NCBI GenBank assembly: GCA_023393165.1 | Contig: JAEWMJ010000027.1 | Location: 62,001-126,000 of the forward strand | Direction: 5' to 3' | Source of the DNA: Bacillota bacterium | GTDB lineage: Bacteria > Bacillota > Clostridia > Christensenellales > Christensenellaceae | DNA length: 64,000 bases | In this document: in pieces, positions 42,973 through 51,003 of the stretch | Numbering within the stretch: the first letter of the stretch is position 1 | Layout: each line of letters begins with the position of its first letter | The notes under the pieces: generated by a model | What the model saw: the letters and a program-made list of their open reading frames with translations, nothing else | Told to the model about the DNA's origin: nothing | Database searches by the model: none | Translations under genes and position numbers: made by a program

Positions 42973-44052
42973 TCAATCCCCCTCCCTGGCTAATGTCGCA
43001 GAGTTTCTTATAATAAATTCAAATTTCATTTGCCTGTCGTTAACAATATTTGTCTTTCCTTCTTTCATCATTTTAAGAAGCATTTGCGTTGCCATCGAAC
43101 CCATTCCTGTGGGCAGTTTGAACGTAGTCAGCGGCGGTTCGATCACTTCTGCGGAAGTGATATTATCGAAACCGGTTATTGATATTTCTTTTGGAATCTT
43201 TATGTTATATTCCTTTAGCGCCTTTATAGCCCCGCAGGCGATAATATCATTCGAGCAAATGATAGCCGTAGGCAAATCATTAAAATTTTGCTGAATCAAT
43301 TCCTTTGTGCAGTTATATCCGCTGTCCATGGAATACTCGCCGTATTTGATATAATTCGGATATACCTCAAACCCTTTTTCCCGCATCAGATCAAAATAGC
43401 TCCTGATTCGCGCCGCCATTTGCACCTGGTCCTGATTTCCCGATATAAACGCGATTTTTTTATGCTTCAGCGATTCCAAATAATCCATGACAATTTTCAT
43501 AGCGCTGAAGTTGTCGATTAATATCTCATTTACGTTTCTTTTATAATTTTTACTGCCTATTAATATATATGGAATATTATTTTTCTCAAGCAAAACGACA
43601 CATTCCTGTTCCACGCAGTAGTTGGATAAGATCATAACCGCATCAGCGTTTCGTGTCTCAATATTCTTTTTTATCATTTTATATATTTCGGTCTGATCCG
43701 CCGGACACAGCGCAAGCTGAAGGGTGTATTCGCTGTTAATCAGGCCGCTGTATATTTCCTGGACGATCTCCTTTTCATATATCCAGGTAGCCATCGTTAT
43801 CGGCGTCTCGGATACCATTAAAAGAAGTATATTCCCGCTCTTGCCTTTTGCCAGTTTCCTGGCGGTCACATTTGGCACAAAATTCAACTCTTTGATAGCA
43901 TCCTCAATTTTTTGCCTGTTAACAGTTTTTATCGACTGGTCCCCATTTAAATATCTTGATACAGAACCTGTCCCGACTTTTGCAAGATTCGCCACATCTC
44001 TTAATGTCGCGCGTTTTGCGAGAGATTTATCCTTTACTTCTTTATGTTCCAT
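42973..44052 (-). CDS. LacI-family transcriptional regulator (2)
   Basis: A 359-residue LacI/GalR regulator with an N-terminal HTH (ATLRDVANLAKVGTGSVSRY near residues 15-34), the hinge segment NVTARKLAKG near 60, and a ligand domain ending in ISITGFDNITSAEV. The TTG at 44061 directly abuts the AAAGGA site, so the ATG at 44052 is preferred. It heads the 12-gene cluster that reaches 29156, and two near-identical operator candidates lie between its promoter and its start codon, so it probably represses itself and the whole cluster until the substrate appears. Confidence 0.9.
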   Translation of the reverse strand: MEHKEVKDKSLAKRATLRDVANLAKVGTGSVSRYLNGDQSIKTVNRQKIEDAIKELNFVPNVTARKLAKGKSGNILLLMVSETPITMATWIYEKEIVQEIYSGLINSEYTLQLALCPADQTEIYKMIKKNIETRNADAVMILSNYCVEQECVVLLEKNNIPYILIGSKNYKRNVNEILIDNFSAMKIVMDYLESLKHKKIAFISGNQDQVQMAARIRSYFDLMREKGFEVYPNYIKYGEYSMDSGYNCTKELIQQNFNDLPTAIICSNDIIACGAIKALKEYNIKIPKEISITGFDNITSAEVIEPPLTTFKLPTGMGSMATQMLLKMMKEGKTNIVNDRQMKFEFIIRNSATLAREGD

Positions 44053-44075
44053 TATGATCAATCCTTTGAATATTA

Positions 44076-44089
44076 TGGATCCGCTTCCA
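44076..44089. promoter_or_regulatory. Second operator-like site of LacI regulator 2
   Basis: TGGATCCGCTTCCA differs at two bases from the site at 44186-44199 and lies 110 bp from it, about 10.5 helical turns, so DNA looping between them is possible. Confidence 0.45.
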
Positions 44090-44185
44090 CGAAAACTCTT
44101 AATTTATTGCATCTTTAACAAAAGATTATATTGCTAAACTCAATTATACTTGTTCTGGTAAAAATTACAAGGGAGAATCTTATTT

Positions 44186-44241
44186 TGGAATCGCTTCCAT
44201 TTATTTAACCCAATTGTATCAATATATAATCCGTTTGTCAA
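44186..44241 (-). promoter_or_regulatory. Promoter and operator of the GRE 2 cluster
   Basis: TTGACA (44236-44241) and TACAAT (44213-44218) on the minus strand, spacer 17. The near-palindrome TGGAATCGCTTCCA (44186-44199), with the central CG of LacI-type operators, covers about +7 to +20. It is the only strong promoter I see for the 15-kb cluster. Confidence 0.75.
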
Positions 44242-44664
44242 GATTTTTTTATATACATTTTACCCTTGGCGTCCAATGCACACTCCAAACAGGCAGCAGT
44301 ACAATGGAATCAGTATCACCAGCACTCACAAAACAATAGTGACTTACCAAGAATATAACTGCCAGATCAATCATATTGTGCATTCAATCACAGAACACAT
44401 GGAAGATAGTTGGACAATACGGATTATCGCCTGCGCGATATCAGACAGGGACAACTTAGCAGCTTTGAATGTATTCGGCGCCGAGTATCCAATCTGGCCA
44501 ATTGTTTTTTATAATTTCATTTATATTTTCCTTTTATATAACATTTTTCAGAACCGGTTCTATTTTTATTTTTAAAAAACTATCCATCCTAAACGATCTG
44601 CCCAATGCTGGGACAAATATGCGGTCAGAGCATTCGATTTAAATGTTAATGTCCCTTTCGTTAT
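44242..44664. other. AT-rich intergenic region with an orphan palindrome
   Basis: No convincing gene. The 99-codon plus-strand frame at 44276 has no ribosome site and reads unlike protein. A perfect 12-bp palindrome AGAACCGGTTCT lies at 44550-44561, looking like another LacI-type operator with no gene obviously starting beside it; it may be left from a lost promoter. The region marks the switch from the AT-rich catabolic cluster to the GC-rich surface module. Confidence 0.4.
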
Positions 44665-45375
44665 TCAAAAAGATGCCTCTTGGCACCGTACCAGCAGCCT
44701 GCCGTTGCCATTGTTCTCGCAAGTCAGCAGGGAAAGCTCACTGCCTCCCGCTGTGTCGTCCAAAGCCTGCGCGTCGTCCGGATGGATGTGCTCTATCGCG
44801 TATACGGAATAACTGTAAGTTTTTCCACCTGTATCGGTCAGGCTCACAGCGTCGCCTACCACCAGCTTGCTCAAATTGCCGAATATCGCGCCGCTCATGT
44901 AATCGTGGCCGGTGACGACCAGATTGCCCTCCCCTCCTGGCTCCGGACCCTCGTATCGGCACACGGAAACCGTAAGCGCACGCTCCGTGGTTTCGGACAG
45001 CACGGGCAGGCTTAAACTCAGGCTGCCTATGTCCAGCCGGGCGATCACGGTATACCCCTGCAGATCGGACGGAAGCGGGCTGGGCGTTGGTTGTGCGGAC
45101 GGTTTTACGGAAGCTCCGCCGCCCGGTGCGGATGCGGCGCCGGGCGTAGGGCCGGACGCGATATTCGCGAAAGCCGTAACGCCGCTTGCATCCAGAAGCG
45201 CCTGTGCATTTCGTGCGGCTGCCTCGCCTTCCTGCCACTGCGTATAGAATATGCCTCCCGCTGTGAGCACTAAAGCGCCGGCCAATACAAACAGAATGAT
45301 GCGCATATTTCTTATTGTTATAAAATTTTTAACACGCTCTGTAAAAACGGTTATAGCACGCTTATACTCTATCAT
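44665..45375 (-). CDS. Sortase of the surface-protein module
   Basis: A 236-residue sortase: one N-terminal membrane helix (residues about 25-45), a Pro/Ser/Gly-rich linker (70-102), and the sortase barrel. The catalytic histidine is in VVTGHDYMSG (near 160), the cysteine in LSLLTCENNG (near 219), and the arginine in GRLLVRC (near 230). It cleaves LPXTG-type signals and joins them to the cell wall. Its ATG overlaps the stop of the LPQTG protein gene, so that protein is its likely dedicated substrate. The class is uncertain; the layout is nearest to the small housekeeping-unrelated class D or E types. Confidence 0.85.
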   Translation of the reverse strand: MIEYKRAITVFTERVKNFITIRNMRIILFVLAGALVLTAGGIFYTQWQEGEAAARNAQALLDASGVTAFANIASGPTPGAASAPGGGASVKPSAQPTPSPLPSDLQGYTVIARLDIGSLSLSLPVLSETTERALTVSVCRYEGPEPGGEGNLVVTGHDYMSGAIFGNLSKLVVGDAVSLTDTGGKTYSYSVYAIEHIHPDDAQALDDTAGGSELSLLTCENNGNGRLLVRCQEASF

Positions 45376-48300
45376 TTTGTTTTTTCACGCTTTCCTCTCC
45401 CAATAAATACAGCGGTTGCGAGAAGTGCAGCTGCCGCGCCGGCGAGAATCCATATCCATCTGCCGTCCTGTCCCGTCTGGGGCAGCCGGGATTCTTTTAT
45501 AGTTACGCTTATTGTTTTGGACGTCCACCCCACCGTATAGGTAATAGCGGTGGTCCCGCTTTGAAGCGCGGTGAACGTGGGCGGGCTGCCCGCAGCCGAG
45601 AAATAGTTGTTATCAAAGTACCACGTACCTCCCGCTATGCCCGGCGTCCAACTGACGCGCCCTCCCGTATACATATTGAAGCTGTCCGGCAGGCCGGCTA
45701 TGTCCGGGTTATCGGGCGCGGAGCTTCTGCCGGCGCCCAGCTGCGCAACCGCATACAGGCTGAAATGGTCCGTTTCGAATTCAAGATAACCGTTCTGGAC
45801 GGTCGCGTTCATGTCGGTCAGCGTCTGGGTGACGGGGTCGCACCAGTACACATGCAGATTTCCGCTCATGCCCTCGGGAATCTTGATCTTCACCTTGATT
45901 TTTCCCGCAAAGCCCGTAATGGGACGGCCGTCTTGGTCCAGCAGTTGAAGCTCGTAAACCATCAGCTTATCCAGCCCGCCCATGCTAGCGTTATCGCTGA
46001 TAAGCCGGAATACCGCCGTATAGCTTTGGCCGGAGGAGGGAATGGCATTGCTGCCCAGTGAAACGCCGGTTACGCCCTCCGGCAGGGTGACGCCCGAAAG
46101 GTCAATGGTCACGCCGCCCCCATCGCTTGTCAGCATCGCGGGCAGCCAGTTTGCGTACAGGGTCACATCCCCGGTCTGCGTATTGCTGATGGAGGTCACC
46201 TTGTGTTGAAATGCCGCTTCACTGAACCATCCGCCAAAGATGTAGCCCTCCCGCGCGGGTACACCCAGGACAAAGCCCGTGCCGTAAGTATAAGACGCCG
46301 GATTTGGATTGTCCGTGCCGCCGTTCAGGTGATAAGTTACGGTATAGCTGTTTGCCGTCCACTGCGCCCACAGCGTGGTATTCGCGGTAAACGCGAAGGC
46401 ATCGCCCGGCGCATAGGCCGTGCCGCTGCCGTTTGCCTGTGTGCTCCAGCCGTTGAAAGCGTAGCCTGTACGGGTAAAGCCGCCGCCCGCGATTTGCCCT
46501 GTTGTGCCGATATGCTGCTGGATGGGAACCACCGTTCCCTGCCCGCCGTTTGCGTCATAACGAAGCGCAACAAGCCTCAGGTACGCGCCAAAAACCGGCG
46601 TCCATTCGTCGGGGATGGAAAGGCCGTAGGCCTTCTGCGTATCCTCGGTCAGGGTCAGATGGGCGTGGATCGTGGTGATTGGGGGCACGCAGGCGTCCTT
46701 CGCGAGGAAAACTGCCGCGTCGCCCAAAATGGTCAGAGTGCCAACCGCATTCGAACGGGCGCCCATACCGATGTCTTGTGCACCCGGGCCGCCGCTGGCG
46801 TAGACCGTGCCGCCGGAGAGGGTCACGGCCGCGTCTATCTCGGCGCTGTCTCCACCGCCGATGCCCGCGCCGGCATATTGATTGCTGGACCCGCCCGAAG
46901 CGTAGACCGTACCGCCCGTAATGGTCACGGCGGTGCTTCCGGCAGTTTCCTCGCCGCCTCCGCCCAGCCCTGCGCCGCCCGTTGTGGACGCAGCCCAGAC
47001 TGTGCCGCCCGCAATGGTGATTTCCCCACCGCCGTTGTAGCTGCCTCCGCCGATGCCTGCGCCGTTGGCGGATTCGGCAGTAATGTCCGCCGTTCCGCCG
47101 ATATAAATGGCGCCGCCTGTGGCTCCAAGGCCGCCGCCTATACTCGAACCGCCGCCATTACCGGAGGCCGTGATGGTCCCGCCGGTGATGCTGATCTCCC
47201 CTCCGTCGCCGTGGCTGCCGCCGCCGATGGCCGCGCTGCCCTGGCCCCTGGCCGTAATGTCTCCGCCGGTGATTGTGATCCTGCCGCCGCCGGCGTGGAC
47301 GCCGCCGCCGATGCCTGCGCCCACACGGACGTCTGTGGCGACGATAGTGCCGCCCGATATGGTGATGATGCCGCCTTCGCCCATATCCGATGTCTTGTCA
47401 AGACTGTAGCTGCCGCCGCCAATTCCCGCGCCGTACCTGTCGCTCCGGACGGTGACGTTTCCGCCCCTGATGGTGATTTCGCCGCCGTCGCCTCCTCCTC
47501 CTCCTCCTCCGATGCCCGCGCCGCTGAAACTGTCCGAGGTCGTGCCGCCTGTGGCCTGGACGATACCACCCTCAATGGTAATCCGGCCCCCGTTTCCGCC
47601 GCCCAAAGAGGCATCGCGCGCGCCACCGCCAATGCCTGCGCCGGTGGCAGTATTGGTGGACGTGGCCGCACCGCCGGTGGCCGTAACTGTACCGTTCATG
47701 ATGGCGATGGTTCCGCCGTCGCCGCTGTAGCCGCCGCCCAGCCCTGCGCCGCCTATACCGCCTGTTGCCGTTACCGTACCGTTGTTAATGATAATGGTTC
47801 CGCAGCTGCCGCCATCTCCGCCGCCGATGCCCGCGCTGCGATCCCCACCACTGGCCTCGACCGTACCGTCATTGATGGTGATGTCTCCGCCGTTGCCGCC
47901 ATTTCCGCCGCCAATTCCTGCGCCCCTTTCGCTCACAGCCGTAACCGCACCACCGTTTATGGTGATGCCGCCGCTGGGTTTGTACTCGCCGCCGCCAATA
48001 CCCGCGCCGGTTTGCCCTCCTGTAGCCGTGACCGTGCCATCGTTGATCCGGATAGTGCCTCCGCTGCCGAGGGCGCCGCCGCCAATGCCCGCACCACCTG
48101 TGCCGCCTTGTGCCGCGACAGTGCCGCCGTCAATGGTAGTGCTGCCGCCCCTGCCGTTCCAGCCGCCACCCAGCCCTGCGCCGCCTGTGCCGCCTTGCGC
48201 CGTGACAGTGCCGCTGTTAATCTGAATGATTCCGCCCTCATCGCCGTTGCCGCCGCCTATGCCCGCGCCGTTTTCACCGCCTGTCGCGTTCAGCGTGCCG

Positions 48301-49049
48301 TCGCCGCCGATGGTCAGCGTCGATCTCTCATTGCAGTACAGTCCGGCACTCGCCCCGCTTGTCAGGCTGTTATTGCCCGCCAACGTGAGGTCAACAGCCG
48401 CGTCGGGCATTATGTAAAACGCGCATTCTTCCGCCGTGGATACATCGATATTTACGCCGTTCAGCATGATTTTGGCCGTGACGCCGGAATTCACAGTGAC
48501 GGTGCCCGCCGTCGTGGCGCCGCCGATAGTGATGTTTTGCGTATTGGGAAATGGGGCGGTGGTCGTTCCCCCATATGTAACGGACAGATTACCGTTTCCG
48601 GCGTCATTGATGACGATATCGCCGCCCGATATATAAAAACTGCATTCAGGATCATATTGGTCGACGGATGCTATCGCCGCCGCAGGAGTGATCGTCCCGG
48701 CCGAAGTAACTGTAGCGGTTATTTGGAGTGTCGCCGCCGCTCCGTTCGCAATGCTCCCGACCGTCCAGATTCCGGTTACGCCGTCATAGGTTCCCTGACT
48801 TGGTGTTGCGGATTGGAAACTGAGTTCGGATTGCAAAGAAACCGATACGCTGACGCCTGTTGCATCGTTTGGCCCTTGATTTATAAGAGTGATTGCAAAA
48901 GTGACGGTGTCTCCAATCGATGGAGTAGGATTATCAACAGACGCAGTCACTGTCAAATCTGCTGTATCCGCCGCCAGCGCCACCGCGGGCGTCAGCGTAA
49001 AAACCAGCGCCGCGCACAGCAGCGCGCTCAAAAACCGTTTCCTTTTCAT
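45372..49049 (-). CDS. LPQTG cell-wall surface protein with GAGIGGG repeats and InlB-type repeats
   Basis: A 1225-residue secreted protein. A signal peptide covers residues 1-27 (hydrophobic core then AVALA), followed by a DUF11-like beta-sandwich (about 30-125). A carbohydrate-binding-like segment spans about 135-255. Sixteen units of about 23-35 residues, each starting with GAGIGGG or a variant and ending in a beta strand such as ITINGGTVTA, span about 261-735. InlB-type B-repeats (FNGWSTQANG, FGGWFSEAAF) follow, then a threonine-rich domain and the C-terminal LPQTG, membrane helix and KREKTK tail. The ATG at 49049 has AAGGAG upstream and gives the signal peptide; a longer frame to 49208 is out of place because another gene lies there. 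It probably acts as a stalk or adhesin. Confidence 0.85.
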   Translation of the reverse strand: MKRKRFLSALLCAALVFTLTPAVALAADTADLTVTASVDNPTPSIGDTVTFAITLINQGPNDATGVSVSVSLQSELSFQSATPSQGTYDGVTGIWTVGSIANGAAATLQITATVTSAGTITPAAAIASVDQYDPECSFYISGGDIVINDAGNGNLSVTYGGTTTAPFPNTQNITIGGATTAGTVTVNSGVTAKIMLNGVNIDVSTAEECAFYIMPDAAVDLTLAGNNSLTSGASAGLYCNERSTLTIGGDGTLNATGGENGAGIGGGNGDEGGIIQINSGTVTAQGGTGGAGLGGGWNGRGGSTTIDGGTVAAQGGTGGAGIGGGALGSGGTIRINDGTVTATGGQTGAGIGGGEYKPSGGITINGGAVTAVSERGAGIGGGNGGNGGDITINDGTVEASGGDRSAGIGGGDGGSCGTIIINNGTVTATGGIGGAGLGGGYSGDGGTIAIMNGTVTATGGAATSTNTATGAGIGGGARDASLGGGNGGRITIEGGIVQATGGTTSDSFSGAGIGGGGGGGDGGEITIRGGNVTVRSDRYGAGIGGGSYSLDKTSDMGEGGIITISGGTIVATDVRVGAGIGGGVHAGGGRITITGGDITARGQGSAAIGGGSHGDGGEISITGGTITASGNGGGSSIGGGLGATGGAIYIGGTADITAESANGAGIGGGSYNGGGEITIAGGTVWAASTTGGAGLGGGGEETAGSTAVTITGGTVYASGGSSNQYAGAGIGGGDSAEIDAAVTLSGGTVYASGGPGAQDIGMGARSNAVGTLTILGDAAVFLAKDACVPPITTIHAHLTLTEDTQKAYGLSIPDEWTPVFGAYLRLVALRYDANGGQGTVVPIQQHIGTTGQIAGGGFTRTGYAFNGWSTQANGSGTAYAPGDAFAFTANTTLWAQWTANSYTVTYHLNGGTDNPNPASYTYGTGFVLGVPAREGYIFGGWFSEAAFQHKVTSISNTQTGDVTLYANWLPAMLTSDGGGVTIDLSGVTLPEGVTGVSLGSNAIPSSGQSYTAVFRLISDNASMGGLDKLMVYELQLLDQDGRPITGFAGKIKVKIKIPEGMSGNLHVYWCDPVTQTLTDMNATVQNGYLEFETDHFSLYAVAQLGAGRSSAPDNPDIAGLPDSFNMYTGGRVSWTPGIAGGTWYFDNNYFSAAGSPPTFTALQSGTTAITYTVGWTSKTISVTIKESRLPQTGQDGRWIWILAGAAAALLATAVFIGRGKREKTK
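46830..48290 (-). repeat. Tandem coding repeats of the surface protein
   Basis: Sixteen imperfect units of about 70-105 bases, visible at DNA level as repeated GCCGCCGCCGATGCCCGCGCC on the plus strand. Units vary in the loop after GGG, which points to old divergence with some later homogenisation. Confidence 0.8.
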
Positions 49050-49300
49050 TCGTTTCTCTCCTTTTTCGTTCCATTTTTGCACCGCAGGGCGCCGCACATG
49101 CATATGCCGATGGGGTCGAAAGGCGTTTGCTCCCGGTAAAACCAGCCGCAGCCGCCGCAGTCGCCGGGCGGGAGGTTGCCCGGAGCGCCCGGCTTGCAAT
49201 GAGGGCAACTCTCCTGCTCCGCCGTGGCAAAGGGCCTGCCTTCGCCGGTATACGCCGGGTGCTGCTCAAAATCCGGATAGGCCGGGCAGCTCCCGCACAT
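49046..49300 (-). CDS. Small cysteine-rich protein coupled to the surface-protein gene
   Basis: An 84-residue protein with ten cysteines in pairs: MCGSCPAY at the N-terminus, CPHCKPG near residue 32, CGGCGWFYREQ near 48, and ICMCGALRC near 65. This suggests zinc or Fe-S binding. Its TGA overlaps the ATG of the surface protein (ATGA), so it is translated just before it. The frame stays open for about 20 codons upstream (IYLEYDEQ precedes the Met), but offers no better start codon, so the gene may be truncated at its 5' end. I do not recognise the family. A fragment of a second copy is at 28656-28731. Confidence 0.55.
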   Translation of the reverse strand: MCGSCPAYPDFEQHPAYTGEGRPFATAEQESCPHCKPGAPGNLPPGDCGGCGWFYREQTPFDPIGICMCGALRCKNGTKKERNE

Positions 49301-49416
49301 CTGCTCGTCGTATTCGAGGTAAATGGGAAAGCCCGGCCTCCCGCCCGGTAAGTTTTATACGGCTGCCTTTGCCGGGATTCATTCCCTTACGCTCCTTTTT
49401 AAAAAACAGGGATAAA

Positions 49417-49452
49417 AAACCCCTATGATAGCTTTCACTACTATCATAGGGG
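49417..49452. terminator. Hairpin terminator in the repeat block
   Basis: CCCCTATGATAG pairs with CTATCATAGGGG across a 9-base loop, with an A6 run on the plus-strand side giving a U-run on the minus strand. It is the same terminator as at 29049-29096. Confidence 0.75.
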
Positions 49453-49467
49453 CAAATCCGTGCTCAT

Positions 49468-49501
49468 AAAAGTGACTTTTCACCCTAAAAAAGTCACTTT
49501 T
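49468..49501 (-). terminator. Terminator after the HTH regulator
   Basis: AAAAGTGACTT pairs with AAGTCACTTTT, an 11-bp stem ending in U4 on the minus strand, 22 bases after the regulator's stop. Confidence 0.6.
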
Positions 49502-49522
49502 TCCGGGGTATGGTTTCGGGGC

Positions 49523-50701
49523 CTAAAAAACGTATTGCGCAAGCTCGTCCCGGCCGGATATGAACAGCTTTTCGTAAATCTCCAGCATGATGTTTTTAAG
49601 CCTGCCGACGGAAATACCGTGCTGCTTTGCGATTTTTGCGTAAGGGATACGGCGGGCTACCAGCAGCGCCAGATGGTATTCCCTGAGGGACAGCATAAGC
49701 GTAATGTTATCCTTGGTGAACTGGTTGTGGAATGTGATCCAGTTCTTCCATGTGCGCTTCCATTGCCCAATGACGGCGCCATAGTAATCGGGAAACGTCT
49801 GCTCCAAACACTTCTCCACAAGGCCGCTAAGAGCGGTAACGACCTCCGCAAAAGGCGTGATAAAGCCGTGGGGCAGGCTGATGCGCATGGCTTCCAGCAG
49901 CCAGCGCCTGGCCTCATCCACGCGCCCAAGATAGCAGCAGGCGACGGCGCACGTCACCCTCAGATAAATGTCCGGAAATGTGATCCCCTGCTCCGACGCG
50001 CTAAGGGTCAGCGCGGTCTGCGCCACGGCCAGCGAGGTTTCATATTGGCCCATACACTGAAAATATTTCGCGCGTTTATAGAGGGCGTCCGGCTTCGCCT
50101 GCGGCGCAAGGGCGCTGAAATCCCCATCCTTCAGCCAGCCGGGAGCCATATTCGGCGCAATCACGCTCACGGCGGCGGTAGCCAGCGCCAACTCCGCAAA
50201 AACGGCTACGGCGTTGTCCTTGCCCGTTTCCACGCAGCTTTTGAGATAAGCGTCGATCTCCGTATACGCTTGGTAATCTCCCAGGCTGATGGCCGCCGCG
50301 ACCGCCACCGGGCAGGCGCGCAGCCTGGCCGCATCGTCCCCCTCGGTCTTTTGAAAGCAGCGTATCGTCCGCGCAAAATCGCCCCGCAAATAAGCCAGCT
50401 CGCCCTCATATTGAAGATAAAGCCTATCCTCGCCCACGGTATCCAGAATCGCGTCGGGGTTTTTGCCCGGCATGGGAGTGGTGGTGGCCGCAATCACATA
50501 GGACAGATCAGCAGACAGCGATTTCCCGGGCAGATTCTTCTCCCTGCGCGGATCGATGGGCTTTTCTGCCTCATCCGGAATCATCCACAGCCTCCCGTAT
50601 TTTTTGGCGAGGGGTATCCGGCCATCGGCTAAAAGCCGCTGAACCTGCCTGGGAGAAACGCTCCATTTTTCGGAAGCCTGTACAGCCGATATGTATATCA
50701 T
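49523..50701 (-). CDS. Two-HTH transcriptional regulator with helical-repeat middle
   Basis: A 392-residue protein. The N-terminus (residues 3-42) looks like an excisionase/MerR-type HTH (SPRQVQRLLADGRIP then YGRLWMIP). The middle (about 85-310) is helical and TPR-like. The C-terminus has a LuxR-type HTH (LVARRIPYAKIAKQHGISVG, near 350-370). This arrangement occurs in poorly studied Firmicutes regulators. It is encoded upstream of the surface-protein module on the same strand but is followed by two terminators, so it probably has its own transcript and may regulate the module. GC content matches that of the module. Confidence 0.65.
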   Translation of the reverse strand: MIYISAVQASEKWSVSPRQVQRLLADGRIPLAKKYGRLWMIPDEAEKPIDPRREKNLPGKSLSADLSYVIAATTTPMPGKNPDAILDTVGEDRLYLQYEGELAYLRGDFARTIRCFQKTEGDDAARLRACPVAVAAAISLGDYQAYTEIDAYLKSCVETGKDNAVAVFAELALATAAVSVIAPNMAPGWLKDGDFSALAPQAKPDALYKRAKYFQCMGQYETSLAVAQTALTLSASEQGITFPDIYLRVTCAVACCYLGRVDEARRWLLEAMRISLPHGFITPFAEVVTALSGLVEKCLEQTFPDYYGAVIGQWKRTWKNWITFHNQFTKDNITLMLSLREYHLALLVARRIPYAKIAKQHGISVGRLKNIMLEIYEKLFISGRDELAQYVF

Positions 50702-51003
50702 CCCTGAAACCGCCCTTTCTTAAGTGAAATGACAGCTTTATTATAGTCGTTTGAGCGACGTGTTGCAAACCTTTTTGTTTTAGTTCCTCTTTAAAGCTTA
50801 CGCACGAACTCGCCAGACTGTGTCAAAAGTCAAGTATATACTAACACAAAATGGTATCATGATGGCTGCATATAACGATCTGGTAGAAAACCACTCTCAA
50901 TATTTATCAAAAGAGGTTACCTTCTCCGCAGCTTAAGCCTTTTTGACCCCCGATATGGCGTTAATACTTACAAGCCATCGCTGTTAGGTACATATGCAAA
51001 GCT
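50702..51003. other. Intergenic region, no recognised gene
   Basis: About 300 bases between the drug-transporter permease stop and the HTH regulator start. A 50-codon plus-strand frame ending at 50936 reads somewhat like protein (AAYNDLVENHSQYL) but has no start signal and matches nothing I know; it may be a decayed fragment. Confidence 0.4.

Larger units (their letters stand above)
49103..49505. repeat. Diverged repeat block, copy 2 (partner at 28692-29150)
   Basis: Contains, in the same order as copy 1, the YREQTP-coding segment with CCCGGTAA (49132-49139), a second CCCGGTAA (49344-49351) leading into GTTTTATACGGCTGCCTTTGC, ATTCCCTTACGCTCC, and two hairpins. Between the two CCCGGTAA boxes lies most of the small cysteine-rich gene, which copy 1 lacks. 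Confidence 0.7.

Noticed and set aside
44276..44575. A 99-codon plus-strand frame in the gap before the sortase
   Set aside because: No ribosome site, odd composition and no similarity to anything I recognise.
47138..47671. Further long frames over the repeat array on both strands
   Set aside because: They are low-complexity shadows of the GAGIGGG repeats in other frames.
46830..48290. A CRISPR array suggested by regular repeats
   Set aside because: The repeats are coding, variable and contiguous, without constant repeat and unique spacer structure, and there are no cas genes in the window.
46203..49139. A 978-codon open frame on the plus strand
   Set aside because: It lies antisense to the repeat-rich surface protein gene, is an effect of the GC-rich glycine codon repeats, is full of Arg/Ala/Cys without domains, and has no ribosome site. 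The minus-strand gene has a signal peptide, repeats and LPQTG.
49460..50632. A 390-codon plus-strand frame opposite the HTH regulator
   Set aside because: The minus-strand frame has two HTH motifs and a sensible start; the opposite frame overlaps terminators and looks random.
50784..50936. A 50-codon plus-strand frame ending VTFSAA
   Set aside because: It reads like protein but has no start signal, and I could not assign it to a family; at most a decayed fragment.
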